Assembly: GCA_035286585.1 (NCBI GenBank)
Contig: DATEDC010000117.1
Span: 1 to 45,928 of the forward strand
Length of the DNA stretch: 45,928 nt
Source: DSOS01 sp035286585
GTDB taxonomy: Bacteria; Chloroflexota; Anaerolineae; Anaerolineales; UBA4823
Direction: 5' to 3'
Every line of letters starts with the position of its first letter. The first letter of the stretch is position 1. Shown here in pieces: positions 24,327-31,974 of the stretch. The translations under genes and the position numbers were made by a program. Under the pieces are notes generated by a model, which was not told the origin of the DNA, did no database searches, and saw nothing but the letters and a program-made list of their open reading frames with translations.

Positions 24327-25565
24327 ATGAAAAAACTGCTTATTCTCGGCGCGGGAACCGCGGGGACCATGGTCGCCAACCGGATGAGGCGCTTACTGGA
24401 TGCGGACGAATGGCGGATTACGATCGTCGACCAGCACGAAACACACTATTACCAGCCCGGATTTCTATTCATCCCGTTCGGGATGTACAGCAAAAACGAT
24501 GTCACCAAGCCCAAGCGCGATTTCATCCCCGCCGGCGTTGAGCTGATCATGTCGCCGGTCGAAACTATCGAAGCGGAGCACAACCGTGTCAGGCTGGTCC
24601 GGGACGGGCGCACCCTGAACTACGATTTCCTGGTCATCGCCACCGGCGCGCGCACCCACCCTGAAGAAACCCCCGGCCTGCAAGAGCACGAATGGCAGAA
24701 GACAATTTACGACTTCTATACCATTGAAGGGGCTGTCGCATTAGCCAAACACCTGCGCACCTGGCAAGGCGGGCGCTTGGTGGTCAATGTGGTTGAAAAC
24801 CCGATCAAGTGCCCGGTTGCCCCGCTCGAGTTCTTGATGCTGGCGGATTGGTTCTTCCACGATCAGGGCATTCGAGAGCGGGTCGATATCACTTACGCCA
24901 CCCCACTCCCGGGCGCATTCACCAAGCCGATCGCCTCCCGCCACCTGGGCGATATCCTGGACCAAAAAGGGGTCCGGGTGGTGCCGGAGTTTATGATCGA
25001 ACGCGTCGACCCAGACGCCAAGAAGATCGTTTCGTATGACGAGCAGGAAATCGAATACGACCTGCTGGTGAGCATACCGCTCAACATGGGCGATGATATG
25101 GTCGCCAGGTCGGGCCTGGGCGACGAATTGAACTTCATCCCGGTGGACAAGCACACCTTCCTCTCACCTAAATATGCGAATATTTTCGTTTTGGGAGACG
25201 CCGCCTCGCTGCCAACCTCCAAAGCCGGTTCGGTGGCGCACTATGCCGTGGAATGCTTCTCGGAAAACTTTTTGCGCCATATCGACGGGCTGGAGATGCT
25301 GCCCGCCTTCGACGGTCATGCCAACTGCTTTATCGAATCTGGTTTTGGCAAGGGCTTGCTGATCGACTTCAACTACGATGTCGAGCCGCTACCCGGTCGC
25401 TATCCGCTGCCCGGCATTGGTCCCTTTGCCCTGCTGCAAGAAACCGAGATGAATCACTGGGGCAAAATGATGTTCCGCTGGATGTACTGGAACATTTTGC
25501 TCAAAGGCCAGGAACTCCCCCTACCGGCGCGGATGACCATGGCTGGCAAGTGGAACGACAATTAA
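24327..25565 (+). CDS. sqr: Sulfide:quinone oxidoreductase-like FAD flavoprotein
   Basis: A 412-residue pyridine-nucleotide-disulfide-type flavoprotein. The N-terminal FAD motif GAGTAG (residues 8-13), the second GARTHPEE region and the C-terminal FAD motif (YANIFVLGDAA) are present. Cys162 (IKCPVAP) and Cys334 (HANCF) match the redox pair that carries polysulfide in SQR; the third SQR cysteine near 128 is missing, as in some types. A C-terminal amphipathic helix (HWGKMMFRWMYW) would hold it on the membrane to reduce quinone. GGAGAA precedes the ATG at 24327; the longer frame from 24192 overlaps the regulator and is rejected. Confidence 0.85.
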   Translation: MKKLLILGAGTAGTMVANRMRRLLDADEWRITIVDQHETHYYQPGFLFIPFGMYSKNDVTKPKRDFIPAGVELIMSPVETIEAEHNRVRLVRDGRTLNYDFLVIATGARTHPEETPGLQEHEWQKTIYDFYTIEGAVALAKHLRTWQGGRLVVNVVENPIKCPVAPLEFLMLADWFFHDQGIRERVDITYATPLPGAFTKPIASRHLGDILDQKGVRVVPEFMIERVDPDAKKIVSYDEQEIEYDLLVSIPLNMGDDMVARSGLGDELNFIPVDKHTFLSPKYANIFVLGDAASLPTSKAGSVAHYAVECFSENFLRHIDGLEMLPAFDGHANCFIESGFGKGLLIDFNYDVEPLPGRYPLPGIGPFALLQETEMNHWGKMMFRWMYWNILLKGQELPLPARMTMAGKWNDN

Positions 25566-25575
25566 GGAGTGGGCG

Positions 25576-26301
25576 ATGGAGCAAATGCTGGTTGAACTGA
25601 ACCAGAAAATCGATGCGCTGACCTCCCGGGTGGCTTTCCTCGCCGAGCAAGCCGAGATCGCCGAGCGCCAACACAGGGATCGCGCCGAGCTGATGCGCGA
25701 CTTGATCCCGGTAGCCAACGAAGCCTTCCGCCTGTCGGTCGAGCAGCTCGAGGAAATCCAGGAATATATCGACCTGGCCGACCTGATGCGGCTGTTCAAG
25801 CGCCTGATGCGCAACGGGCGCAACCTGGAGGCCATGCTGGATCAGCTTGAAGGCCTGATGGATTTAACCCGGACGCTGGGCCCTCTCGCCGATGAGGCCT
25901 TCGGTAAAGCCGTAAATACGCTGTTGGCGCTGGAACAGAATGGCTATTTCGGCTTCGCCCGCGGCGGGATGCAAATTCTCGATAACATCGTCACTTCGTT
26001 CGACCAGGAGGATATCGACCGGCTGGGGGAAAATATCGTGCTGATCTTGAACACGGTCAAAGAAATGACTCAGCCGGAGATCATGAATTTTATCCACAAC
26101 ACCCTGCTCATCGCCGAGCAGGAGATCGAAAAACCGGTCGACGACTCATTCGCCGGGCTGATGCGCCAGATGAGAGATCCAGCCGTGCGCCGCGGCCTGG
26201 CGCTCACCATGCGCGTTCTGCATGTCCTCGGCAGCCAGGTCCAGGCTAACGGGCGCGTAGAAGAAGATAAACAAGAGACATTTACACCTGCCCAGGTGTA
26301 A
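25576..26301 (+). CDS. DUF1641 domain protein
   Basis: A 241-residue helical protein with an N-terminal coiled coil (MLVELNQKIDALTSRVAFLAEQ pattern) and the DUF1641 signature near the C-terminus (MRDPAVRRGLALTMRVLHVLG). The family sits next to SQR, DsrE and formate-dehydrogenase-like genes in many genomes and may be an adaptor or membrane-associated partner; no activity is established. AAGGAG lies before the ATG, 10 bases after the flavoprotein stop. Confidence 0.82.
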   Translation: MEQMLVELNQKIDALTSRVAFLAEQAEIAERQHRDRAELMRDLIPVANEAFRLSVEQLEEIQEYIDLADLMRLFKRLMRNGRNLEAMLDQLEGLMDLTRTLGPLADEAFGKAVNTLLALEQNGYFGFARGGMQILDNIVTSFDQEDIDRLGENIVLILNTVKEMTQPEIMNFIHNTLLIAEQEIEKPVDDSFAGLMRQMRDPAVRRGLALTMRVLHVLGSQVQANGRVEEDKQETFTPAQV

Positions 26302-26332
26302 GCATGACAAACATTGACCATGGAGGCAAATG

Positions 26333-26650
26333 ATGATCACACTTGAAATGAAAGGAATCAGCGTAAAAGTCAACGAAGAAGGCTTTATGCTGGATGCGAA
26401 CGAATGGAGCAAAGAGATCGCCGTGGAGATCGCCAGAGAAGAAGGCATACCCGAGCTGACCGAAGCCCATTGGAAAGTCATCGATTTCTGCCGGCAATAT
26501 GGCATGGAGAGCGGCAACGCGCCCACCCTGCGGACGATCACCACCAGGGCTGGCGTCTCGACCAAGGAGCTTTTCAGCCTGTTCCCCAAAGGACCAGCCA
26601 AGAAGGTAGCCAAGATCTCCGGTCTGGGCAAGCCAGAGGGCTGCGTATAA
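26333..26650 (+). CDS. TusE/DsrC-like sulfur-carrier protein with a single C-terminal cysteine
   Basis: A 105-residue DsrC/TusE-family protein. The C-terminal arm ends in GLGKPEGCV with the penultimate Cys104 that carries persulfide. The second DsrC cysteine, eleven residues earlier, is Ala93 (KKVAKISGL), so by sequence this is a TusE-type sulfur carrier and not a trisulfide-forming DsrC. I chose the second ATG (26333) because GGAGG at 26322-26326 is 6 bases away; the ATG at 26330 would be too close. It lies between DUF1641 and the DsrE2-like gene. Confidence 0.88.
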   Translation: MITLEMKGISVKVNEEGFMLDANEWSKEIAVEIAREEGIPELTEAHWKVIDFCRQYGMESGNAPTLRTITTRAGVSTKELFSLFPKGPAKKVAKISGLGKPEGCV

Positions 26651-26699
26651 AGGGCGCCAGATTTTCAGGCATAGCCGTCACAATCAGGAGATAGTCAAA

Positions 26700-27203
26700 A
26701 TGGAAGAAGAAACTCGTAAAATTGCATTCATCTGTTCCAAGGGCACCCTGGATATGGCTTATCCAGCCCTGATCATGGGCTGGGCTGCCCTGGGCAACGG
26801 CATCGACGTCACCATATTCTTCACCTTCTGGGGATTAGATCTCATTAACAAAAAGCGCGTCGATCACCTGGAGATTGCGCCGGTAGCTAACACCAGCATG
26901 AAGATGAGCATGATGGGCGTGGATACGGGCAATTTGGGCATCCCCAATATCATGGGCGTGCTGCCTGGCATGACCGCCTTCGCCACCAAGCTGATGAAAA
27001 ACAAGATGCAGGCTCTGGATGTCCCCCCGGTGCGTGAATATCTGCAGATGCTGGCGGACGCGGGCGCCAAGCTGTACGCCTGCAAGATGTCGGTCGACAT
27101 GATGGAGCTGGGCATGGACGACTTCGTCGAGGGCGTGATCGACATCGTCACCGCGGGCGATTTCATGGATATGACCGAGGGCGCCCAGATCGTCTTTATC
27201 TAA
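26700..27203 (+). CDS. DsrE2-like sulfurtransferase (DsrE/F/H superfamily)
   Basis: A 167-residue protein of the DsrE/DsrF/DrsH-like superfamily, type DsrE2. It opens with IAFICSKGTLDMAYPAL and has FFTFWGLDLI and the cysteine region LYACKMSVDMMELG (the persulfide Cys) near residue 127. These proteins pass sulfane sulfur to TusA or DsrC/TusE partners; here the partner is the upstream gene. AGGAG lies 9 bases before the ATG. Its last 8 bases overlap the convergent phosphatase gene. Confidence 0.87.
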   Translation: MEEETRKIAFICSKGTLDMAYPALIMGWAALGNGIDVTIFFTFWGLDLINKKRVDHLEIAPVANTSMKMSMMGVDTGNLGIPNIMGVLPGMTAFATKLMKNKMQALDVPPVREYLQMLADAGAKLYACKMSVDMMELGMDDFVEGVIDIVTAGDFMDMTEGAQIVFI

Positions 27204-27762
27204 GGGGAGCTAAATCCAGCTCCCGCCACTCATCATTTTCAGGCACAAGATCCCATACCTGCCTGATCGAATACCCCAGATAATGCACCTGGATCACGGC
27301 GATGGCAAATCCGTGAGAAACGGCAGCGACGCGATCTGATGGGCGCTGCTGCCGGATATCCTCGATTGCGCTGACCACCCGGGCCTTCACCTGCTCAACG
27401 GTTTCCCCACCCGGGGGAGCCAGCGGCAGGGGGTCTTCCAGCCGGCGCCGAAACGCCACCCCGTAACGGGCCTGGATTTCGCTGACCAGCAGCCCCTGCC
27501 ACTCGCCCTGATGGATTTCTCGCAGCCGGGGATCAAGATGCAGCGAGGCGCCGGTCTTCTCAGCCAGCGCCTGCGCGGTTTCCCGCGCCCGCAGCAGGTC
27601 GCTGGAGTATATGGCCTTCAAGCCAGCTTCAGCCAGAGCCAGGGCAATGCGGGCAGCCTGCGCCCTGCCGTTTGCATTAAGGGGGACGTCTGCCTGACCC
27701 TGCCAGCGCCCTTCGACATTCCAATCCGTCTCGCCATGACGAACGAGGTACAGGTGGGTCAT
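27196..27762 (-). CDS. gpgP: Histidine phosphatase, probable glucosyl-3-phosphoglycerate phosphatase
   Basis: A 188-residue phosphoglycerate-mutase-like phosphatase. The catalytic RHGE (LYLVRHGETDWN) opens it; the second Arg is in SSDLLRARETAQ, the acid Glu in REIHQGEWQG, and the second His in VSHGFAI. The family is broad (cofactor-independent phosphatases, CobC, GpgP). It overlaps the glucosyl-3-phosphoglycerate synthase stop by 4 bases (ATGA), and mycobacterial GpgP belongs to this superfamily, so the most likely reaction is dephosphorylation of glucosyl-3-phosphoglycerate to glucosylglycerate. Alpha-ribazole phosphatase is the main alternative. The specific assignment rests on context. Confidence 0.75.
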   Translation of the reverse strand: MTHLYLVRHGETDWNVEGRWQGQADVPLNANGRAQAARIALALAEAGLKAIYSSDLLRARETAQALAEKTGASLHLDPRLREIHQGEWQGLLVSEIQARYGVAFRRRLEDPLPLAPPGGETVEQVKARVVSAIEDIRQQRPSDRVAAVSHGFAIAVIQVHYLGYSIRQVWDLVPENDEWRELDLAPLR

Positions 27763-29567
27763 TGGCGATGGCGCTGGCAGTACTCGGGGATATCCATCAT
27801 CGCCGGGCGCTCATGTTCGGCAACCTCCTCCACATCCAGGAATAAGCGCCCCGGTTCGTAGCGGATCAGCTTCATGGTTTTATTGACGTCCTCCAAAATT
27901 CCCTGCCCGTACCTTTTTTCCAGCTTATGCATAACGGTTTGAATAATCGCAAAGGACATTTTGCTGAGCGATTCTAGCGGCTGGTTGTGATGGATGCGCT
28001 CGCGTAAATCTACCTGGGCGATGGCGCTCAGGCCAAATTTATCAAAGACATCAATCAGCAAACCCGTCTCCACGCCATATCCCGAATAAAAAACCAGCTT
28101 CTCCAGCGCGCTGCGGCGGCCTCCATACTCGCCGGATAGCGGTTGGATGATCCCGGATAACTCCGGATAGAACAGGTTCAGCAGGGGGCGGGCGGTCAGC
28201 TCCGTCACCCGACCGCCGCCCCCAGCCTGCACCTTCTCACCAACCTTGAGCGGGCGGCGGTAGAAACCCTTGATGAACTGAATTTTCGGATTGACCAGCA
28301 AAGGGCCCAGCAGCCCGAGGACAAAACGGGGGTGTATGTTGACGATATCGGTGTCGACCCACAGGATGATATCTCCGCGGCTGACATACAGGCTTTTCCA
28401 CAGGGCTTCGCCTTTGCCGGTTCTGGAACCATACTCGGGCAGCACCTGCTGGTGGATGAAAACCGGAACGCCCAGGCTCACGGCGATTTCGCGCGTCCTG
28501 TCGGTGGAATTCGAGTCCATCAGCAGGATTTCATCCAGCAGGGGAACTTCCTTCACCAGCGCATCCTGAATGGTCTGAATGACCACCCCAACCGTCTCCT
28601 CCTCATTCAGCGCAGGCAAAGCCAGGCTGACCGTAAGGCCTTGCTGGTTCTTCAGCTCCAGGAGATGAGCGAGGTCTGAGAATTCATCTGCGTGATAGGT
28701 GTTCTCTGCAAACCATTTATCCACCAAGATCGAGATTGCTCCCCGACCAAGCAGCCCGCTTTCATCGGCGGCAGAATGGGTTGTTTTTAACACCATGACC
28801 CCAACCGTGCTCTTCTCTAGGACAGCCTCGGTTACCGAACCGATGGGCGTCGCCTGGTGAGCAGCGCGCCTGGTTGCGCCGAGCACGATCAGGTCGAAGC
28901 GGGCAGAAGCCTCCAGGATCCCCTGCACTGGATCTTCCGCACTGGTCTTAAGCTGGTTGATCTCGGGTAAATTATCCAGCACCCGGGCCAACCCGCGAAA
29001 GGATATCTCTTGCCCAGGCGTCTCATCTTCGCTTAGCATGTGCAGGGAAGCCAGGTGCGCCTGGCTGTTGCGAGCCATAGAGAGCGATATGCGCAGGGTA
29101 TCCTCGGCATACGGGCTGCCTCGCAAAGCCACCAGTAAATCTTTGGGCTGCGGGGGGATCGGTCCACGAACCAGGAGAAGGTTACAAATCGGGCGGGTAA
29201 GAATTTCAACCGGGGTGGCATGCAAATCATCAAAATGGTTCGGCCAATTCAAGATCAGCAAATCCGGATGTTCTTCTTCGATGACATCCATCAAGTCTTC
29301 CCATGGTTCATGAGAGACGTGTACACTTTCGAGCGCCCGGATGTTATCACCACCAGCCAGCTCATGCATGGACTGGCGGAGCTGGCGTGCGGCTATAGCC
29401 CCCAGGCTGAGCGATTCATTGTACGGCACATTCACAAGGCCCACCAGGAGGATCAAGCCCTGATCGAGGATCAGGCGCGAGGCGGCCAACAGGGACTCGG
29501 CATCACACCGGGGAGTGATGGGAACGAGAATTTTCTGGTATGGACTTGTATAGCGTGAATTTTCCAT
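27759..29567 (-). CDS. gpgS: Glucosyl-3-phosphoglycerate synthase fused to two N-terminal universal-stress domains
   Basis: A 602-residue fusion. Residues ~10-135 and ~140-262 are UspA-like; the second keeps most of the nucleotide-binding pattern (LIVLGATRR ... GSVTEAVLEK). The C-terminal ~300 residues are a GT81-type GpgS: LALPALNEEETVGVVI, MDSNSTDRT, GKGEALWKS, the metal motif WVDTDIVN, FIKGFYRRPL, GGGRVTELTARPLLNLFYPEL, QPLSGEYGGRRSALE and a GYGVETGLLID segment. GpgS joins glucose from an NDP-glucose to 3-phosphoglycerate, the first step of glucosylglycerate synthesis. It overlaps the phosphatase by 4 bases and follows the GT4 gene by 12. The double Usp extension is unusual for this enzyme. 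Confidence 0.9.
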   Translation of the reverse strand: MENSRYTSPYQKILVPITPRCDAESLLAASRLILDQGLILLVGLVNVPYNESLSLGAIAARQLRQSMHELAGGDNIRALESVHVSHEPWEDLMDVIEEEHPDLLILNWPNHFDDLHATPVEILTRPICNLLLVRGPIPPQPKDLLVALRGSPYAEDTLRISLSMARNSQAHLASLHMLSEDETPGQEISFRGLARVLDNLPEINQLKTSAEDPVQGILEASARFDLIVLGATRRAAHQATPIGSVTEAVLEKSTVGVMVLKTTHSAADESGLLGRGAISILVDKWFAENTYHADEFSDLAHLLELKNQQGLTVSLALPALNEEETVGVVIQTIQDALVKEVPLLDEILLMDSNSTDRTREIAVSLGVPVFIHQQVLPEYGSRTGKGEALWKSLYVSRGDIILWVDTDIVNIHPRFVLGLLGPLLVNPKIQFIKGFYRRPLKVGEKVQAGGGGRVTELTARPLLNLFYPELSGIIQPLSGEYGGRRSALEKLVFYSGYGVETGLLIDVFDKFGLSAIAQVDLRERIHHNQPLESLSKMSFAIIQTVMHKLEKRYGQGILEDVNKTMKLIRYEPGRLFLDVEEVAEHERPAMMDIPEYCQRHRQ

Positions 29568-29579
29568 TTTCTTTCGATT

Positions 29580-30812
29580 TCATCCATCAAGCAGCGGGGC
29601 AATCTGCTCTGCATAGATACCTTCCCAGGTGTAGCACTTGCGCACCCGCAGGCGCAGCCGGAAGGCAGGATCCTGCTCGAGACGCTCTTTAACCAGCGCG
29701 GCGATGCTCCCCGGGTCTCCATCTGGAGAGAAATACGCAGCCCAGTCGCCGGCGAGATCGCGCAGCGGGGGGATATCCGCACAAAAGACCGGCAATCCTG
29801 CCAGGCCGGCTTCTAAGACCGGGATGCCAAAACCCTCCTCACGGCTGGGAAAAAACAGGGCATCTGCCAAGCGGTAGAAATCAGCGATCACCGCATCCGG
29901 CAGGTAGGCCTGGACCAACTCGGCGAGAAAATGGGCCCGATTCTCCAGCCCCAAATCTGAACGCAGCCTATCCAAACGCTCGAAGTACTTGACATTTGCC
30001 GGGTTATGTGGACCCAGCGGTCCAGTGACCACCAGGCGGGCATCCGGATAGTCGGACCGCAAGGCGGCCAGCACCCACAATGCCAGCTCGATGTTCTTGC
30101 GCGGCGTGATACGCACTGGCAATAGCAGCAGGGGCGCGGCTTTCAGCAAATCCAATCGTTGGACGAGGAAGCGTGTCTGGTCTTCCAGCTTTAGAAAGCG
30201 CCCGGCATCCAGCCCATTAGGCACCACTCGAATGCGCTCCAACGGGACCTGCAATAAATCGGCCAGCTGCCTCTGCCTGGGTTTTGAAACCGCCACCTGA
30301 ATCACACCGGGCCAGTCTTCGCGCAACAGATTCCAGGGATACCCTTCATGCAGCTCAAGGCGGTAGCGCGGCGTGGTCCAGGCCAAATCGTGATGCCAGA
30401 GGATCAACCGCGAGCGGCTTTCCCGCTCGGAAAGCTGCCTCAGGGCGGCGGTCAAAGGCAGGTTTTTGTTGAGCGAGCAAACATTGTGGGCAATCACGTA
30501 ATCCAGGTCTTCGGTCGCCTCCAGCAGGGCGGCATGCAATCTCTCGGTCAGCCTGGCGAACTGATCGGGAACGCGCCCGGCGTCCAGCTCGGATTTCAAC
30601 TTCAGGACCTCGGGATGGCGAGAATCAGCCAGGGGGATTGAAATAAAGGGTACGCGCTCATCAACCTGGGTACCCCGCCCGGCAATGATGCGCACCTGTT
30701 GCCCTGCATCCGCCATCAGGCGCGCCTGGTGCCCCAGTACGCTCTCCACTCCACCCACCACCGGTGGGGCAGCGTAATGAAGCAATCCAACCTTCTTGCG
30801 GCTTTTCGTCAC
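29580..30812 (-). CDS. Glycosyltransferase family 4, first gene of the glucosylglycerate operon
   Basis: A 410-residue GT-B enzyme: KVGLLHYAAPPVVGGVESVL at the N-terminus, RIRVVPNGLD in the linker, LLPVRITPRKNIELAL at the start of the donor domain, and an EEGFGIPVLE version of the EX7E motif near the C-terminus. Start is GTG. It heads an operon with gpgS and the phosphatase, so it could add a second sugar (for example mannosylglucosyl-3-phosphoglycerate synthase activity as in other mannosylglucosylglycerate producers), or work on a cell-surface glycan. The family call is firm, the substrate is not. Confidence 0.82.
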   Translation of the reverse strand: MTKSRKKVGLLHYAAPPVVGGVESVLGHQARLMADAGQQVRIIAGRGTQVDERVPFISIPLADSRHPEVLKLKSELDAGRVPDQFARLTERLHAALLEATEDLDYVIAHNVCSLNKNLPLTAALRQLSERESRSRLILWHHDLAWTTPRYRLELHEGYPWNLLREDWPGVIQVAVSKPRQRQLADLLQVPLERIRVVPNGLDAGRFLKLEDQTRFLVQRLDLLKAAPLLLLPVRITPRKNIELALWVLAALRSDYPDARLVVTGPLGPHNPANVKYFERLDRLRSDLGLENRAHFLAELVQAYLPDAVIADFYRLADALFFPSREEGFGIPVLEAGLAGLPVFCADIPPLRDLAGDWAAYFSPDGDPGSIAALVKERLEQDPAFRLRLRVRKCYTWEGIYAEQIAPLLDG

Positions 30813-31048
30813 ACAATTCTCTCAATACTGATTACAAAATGGGCGAGCTCACGGACATCGGGCCGAGCCATCCCGGGGTTATCGAGGGGCAGTAACGAGC
30901 GAGGTGTAGATGCAATTAAGGATACCACAGGAATCAGGCCGGTGATGAGCACACGAGCAGATAACTGATCCAACTGGAGGGAATCCCAGTTATACCCCAG
31001 TTGACGGATGGAACGTTTGTAACATTTCTTAAAATCTTGGAATATCTA

Positions 31049-31077
31049 TTGCATTTGTTCCCGATTCGGAGTATATT
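31049..31077 (+). promoter_or_regulatory. Promoter of the RpiR-led operon
   Basis: TTGCAT (31049-31054) and TATATT (31072-31077) are spaced by 17 bases. The predicted transcription start (~31084) is only 2-3 bases before the ATG at 31087, so the regulator mRNA would be almost leaderless. Confidence 0.6.
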
Positions 31078-31086
31078 AATAAGGCA

Positions 31087-31974
31087 ATGAAAGCAGGCGA
31101 AGCACACCCCCAAACATCCACCTACAGGCTGGACGAGCGGATTGCAGAGCACCACGCCCTGCTGAGTCCAAAACACAAGCGGCTGGCGCGCTTCGTGCTG
31201 GATAATAAATACTTCATGTCGTTCGCCTCAGCCAGCCAGGCTGGCAAAAAAACCGGCACCAGCGCAGCCACCGTGGTCCGCTTCGCCCAAACCCTGGGAT
31301 ATGATGGCTACACTGAACTCCAGGCTGCTATTCGGGCAGAGCTGCCCAGCTACCTGACCGCCGTAGAGCGCATCCAGGCGCGCCTGGAGGCGACATCTCC
31401 TCCGGACAACATCCCTCACAAGGTATTCCATACAGACATCAGCAACATCGAGCGCACAGCCAACAATCTGGATGAATCCAAGCTGGAAGGGGCGGTCAAA
31501 ACCATCCTCGCAGCCAAGCGTATTTTAGTGGTCGGCGCGGGCCTCTCGGCCTCCCCTGCCCTGTTCCTGGCGCATTCGCTCAAAATCATCGGCCTGGATG
31601 CGCGCGTCAATCTCAACGAGGGCTTATCCCTGGCCGCCGAAAGCGCTCAGCTCGGCAATGACGCATTGATCATCGCCATCGATCTATGGCGCTACGTGCG
31701 CTCGACCATCCAGGCAGTTGCAACGGCTAAAAAACACGGGGCACGCAGCATTGCGATTACCGACAGCGTCGTCTCTCCGCTGGCCCGGATGAGTGATTAC
31801 GCTTTCGAGGCGGCTACAGACGGCGTCTCGCACAGCCTCTCAACCACCGGGGTGATGTCATTGCTGAATGTTTTTATCACCGCTATTTCGAACCGCATAC
31901 CCAACCAAACCATACGCTCATTACGCCGGGTAGATAGCGCTTACCGGGATAACAATTTGCTGAGTGTAGAGTGA
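31087..31974 (+). CDS. RpiR/MurR family transcriptional regulator (HTH plus SIS)
   Basis: A 295-residue regulator: N-terminal HTH_6 domain (LSPKHKRLARFVLDNKYF, then SAATVVRFAQTLGYDGYTEL), and a C-terminal SIS domain (about residues 130-270) with ILVVGAGLSASPALFLAHSL. RpiR proteins usually bind a phosphorylated sugar through SIS, but members also control amino-acid and opine genes. It heads the block and its stop overlaps the GTG start of the dehydrogenase by 4 bases, so it probably regulates this operon in response to the imported compound or an intermediate. Confidence 0.9.
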   Translation: MKAGEAHPQTSTYRLDERIAEHHALLSPKHKRLARFVLDNKYFMSFASASQAGKKTGTSAATVVRFAQTLGYDGYTELQAAIRAELPSYLTAVERIQARLEATSPPDNIPHKVFHTDISNIERTANNLDESKLEGAVKTILAAKRILVVGAGLSASPALFLAHSLKIIGLDARVNLNEGLSLAAESAQLGNDALIIAIDLWRYVRSTIQAVATAKKHGARSIAITDSVVSPLARMSDYAFEAATDGVSHSLSTTGVMSLLNVFITAISNRIPNQTIRSLRRVDSAYRDNNLLSVE

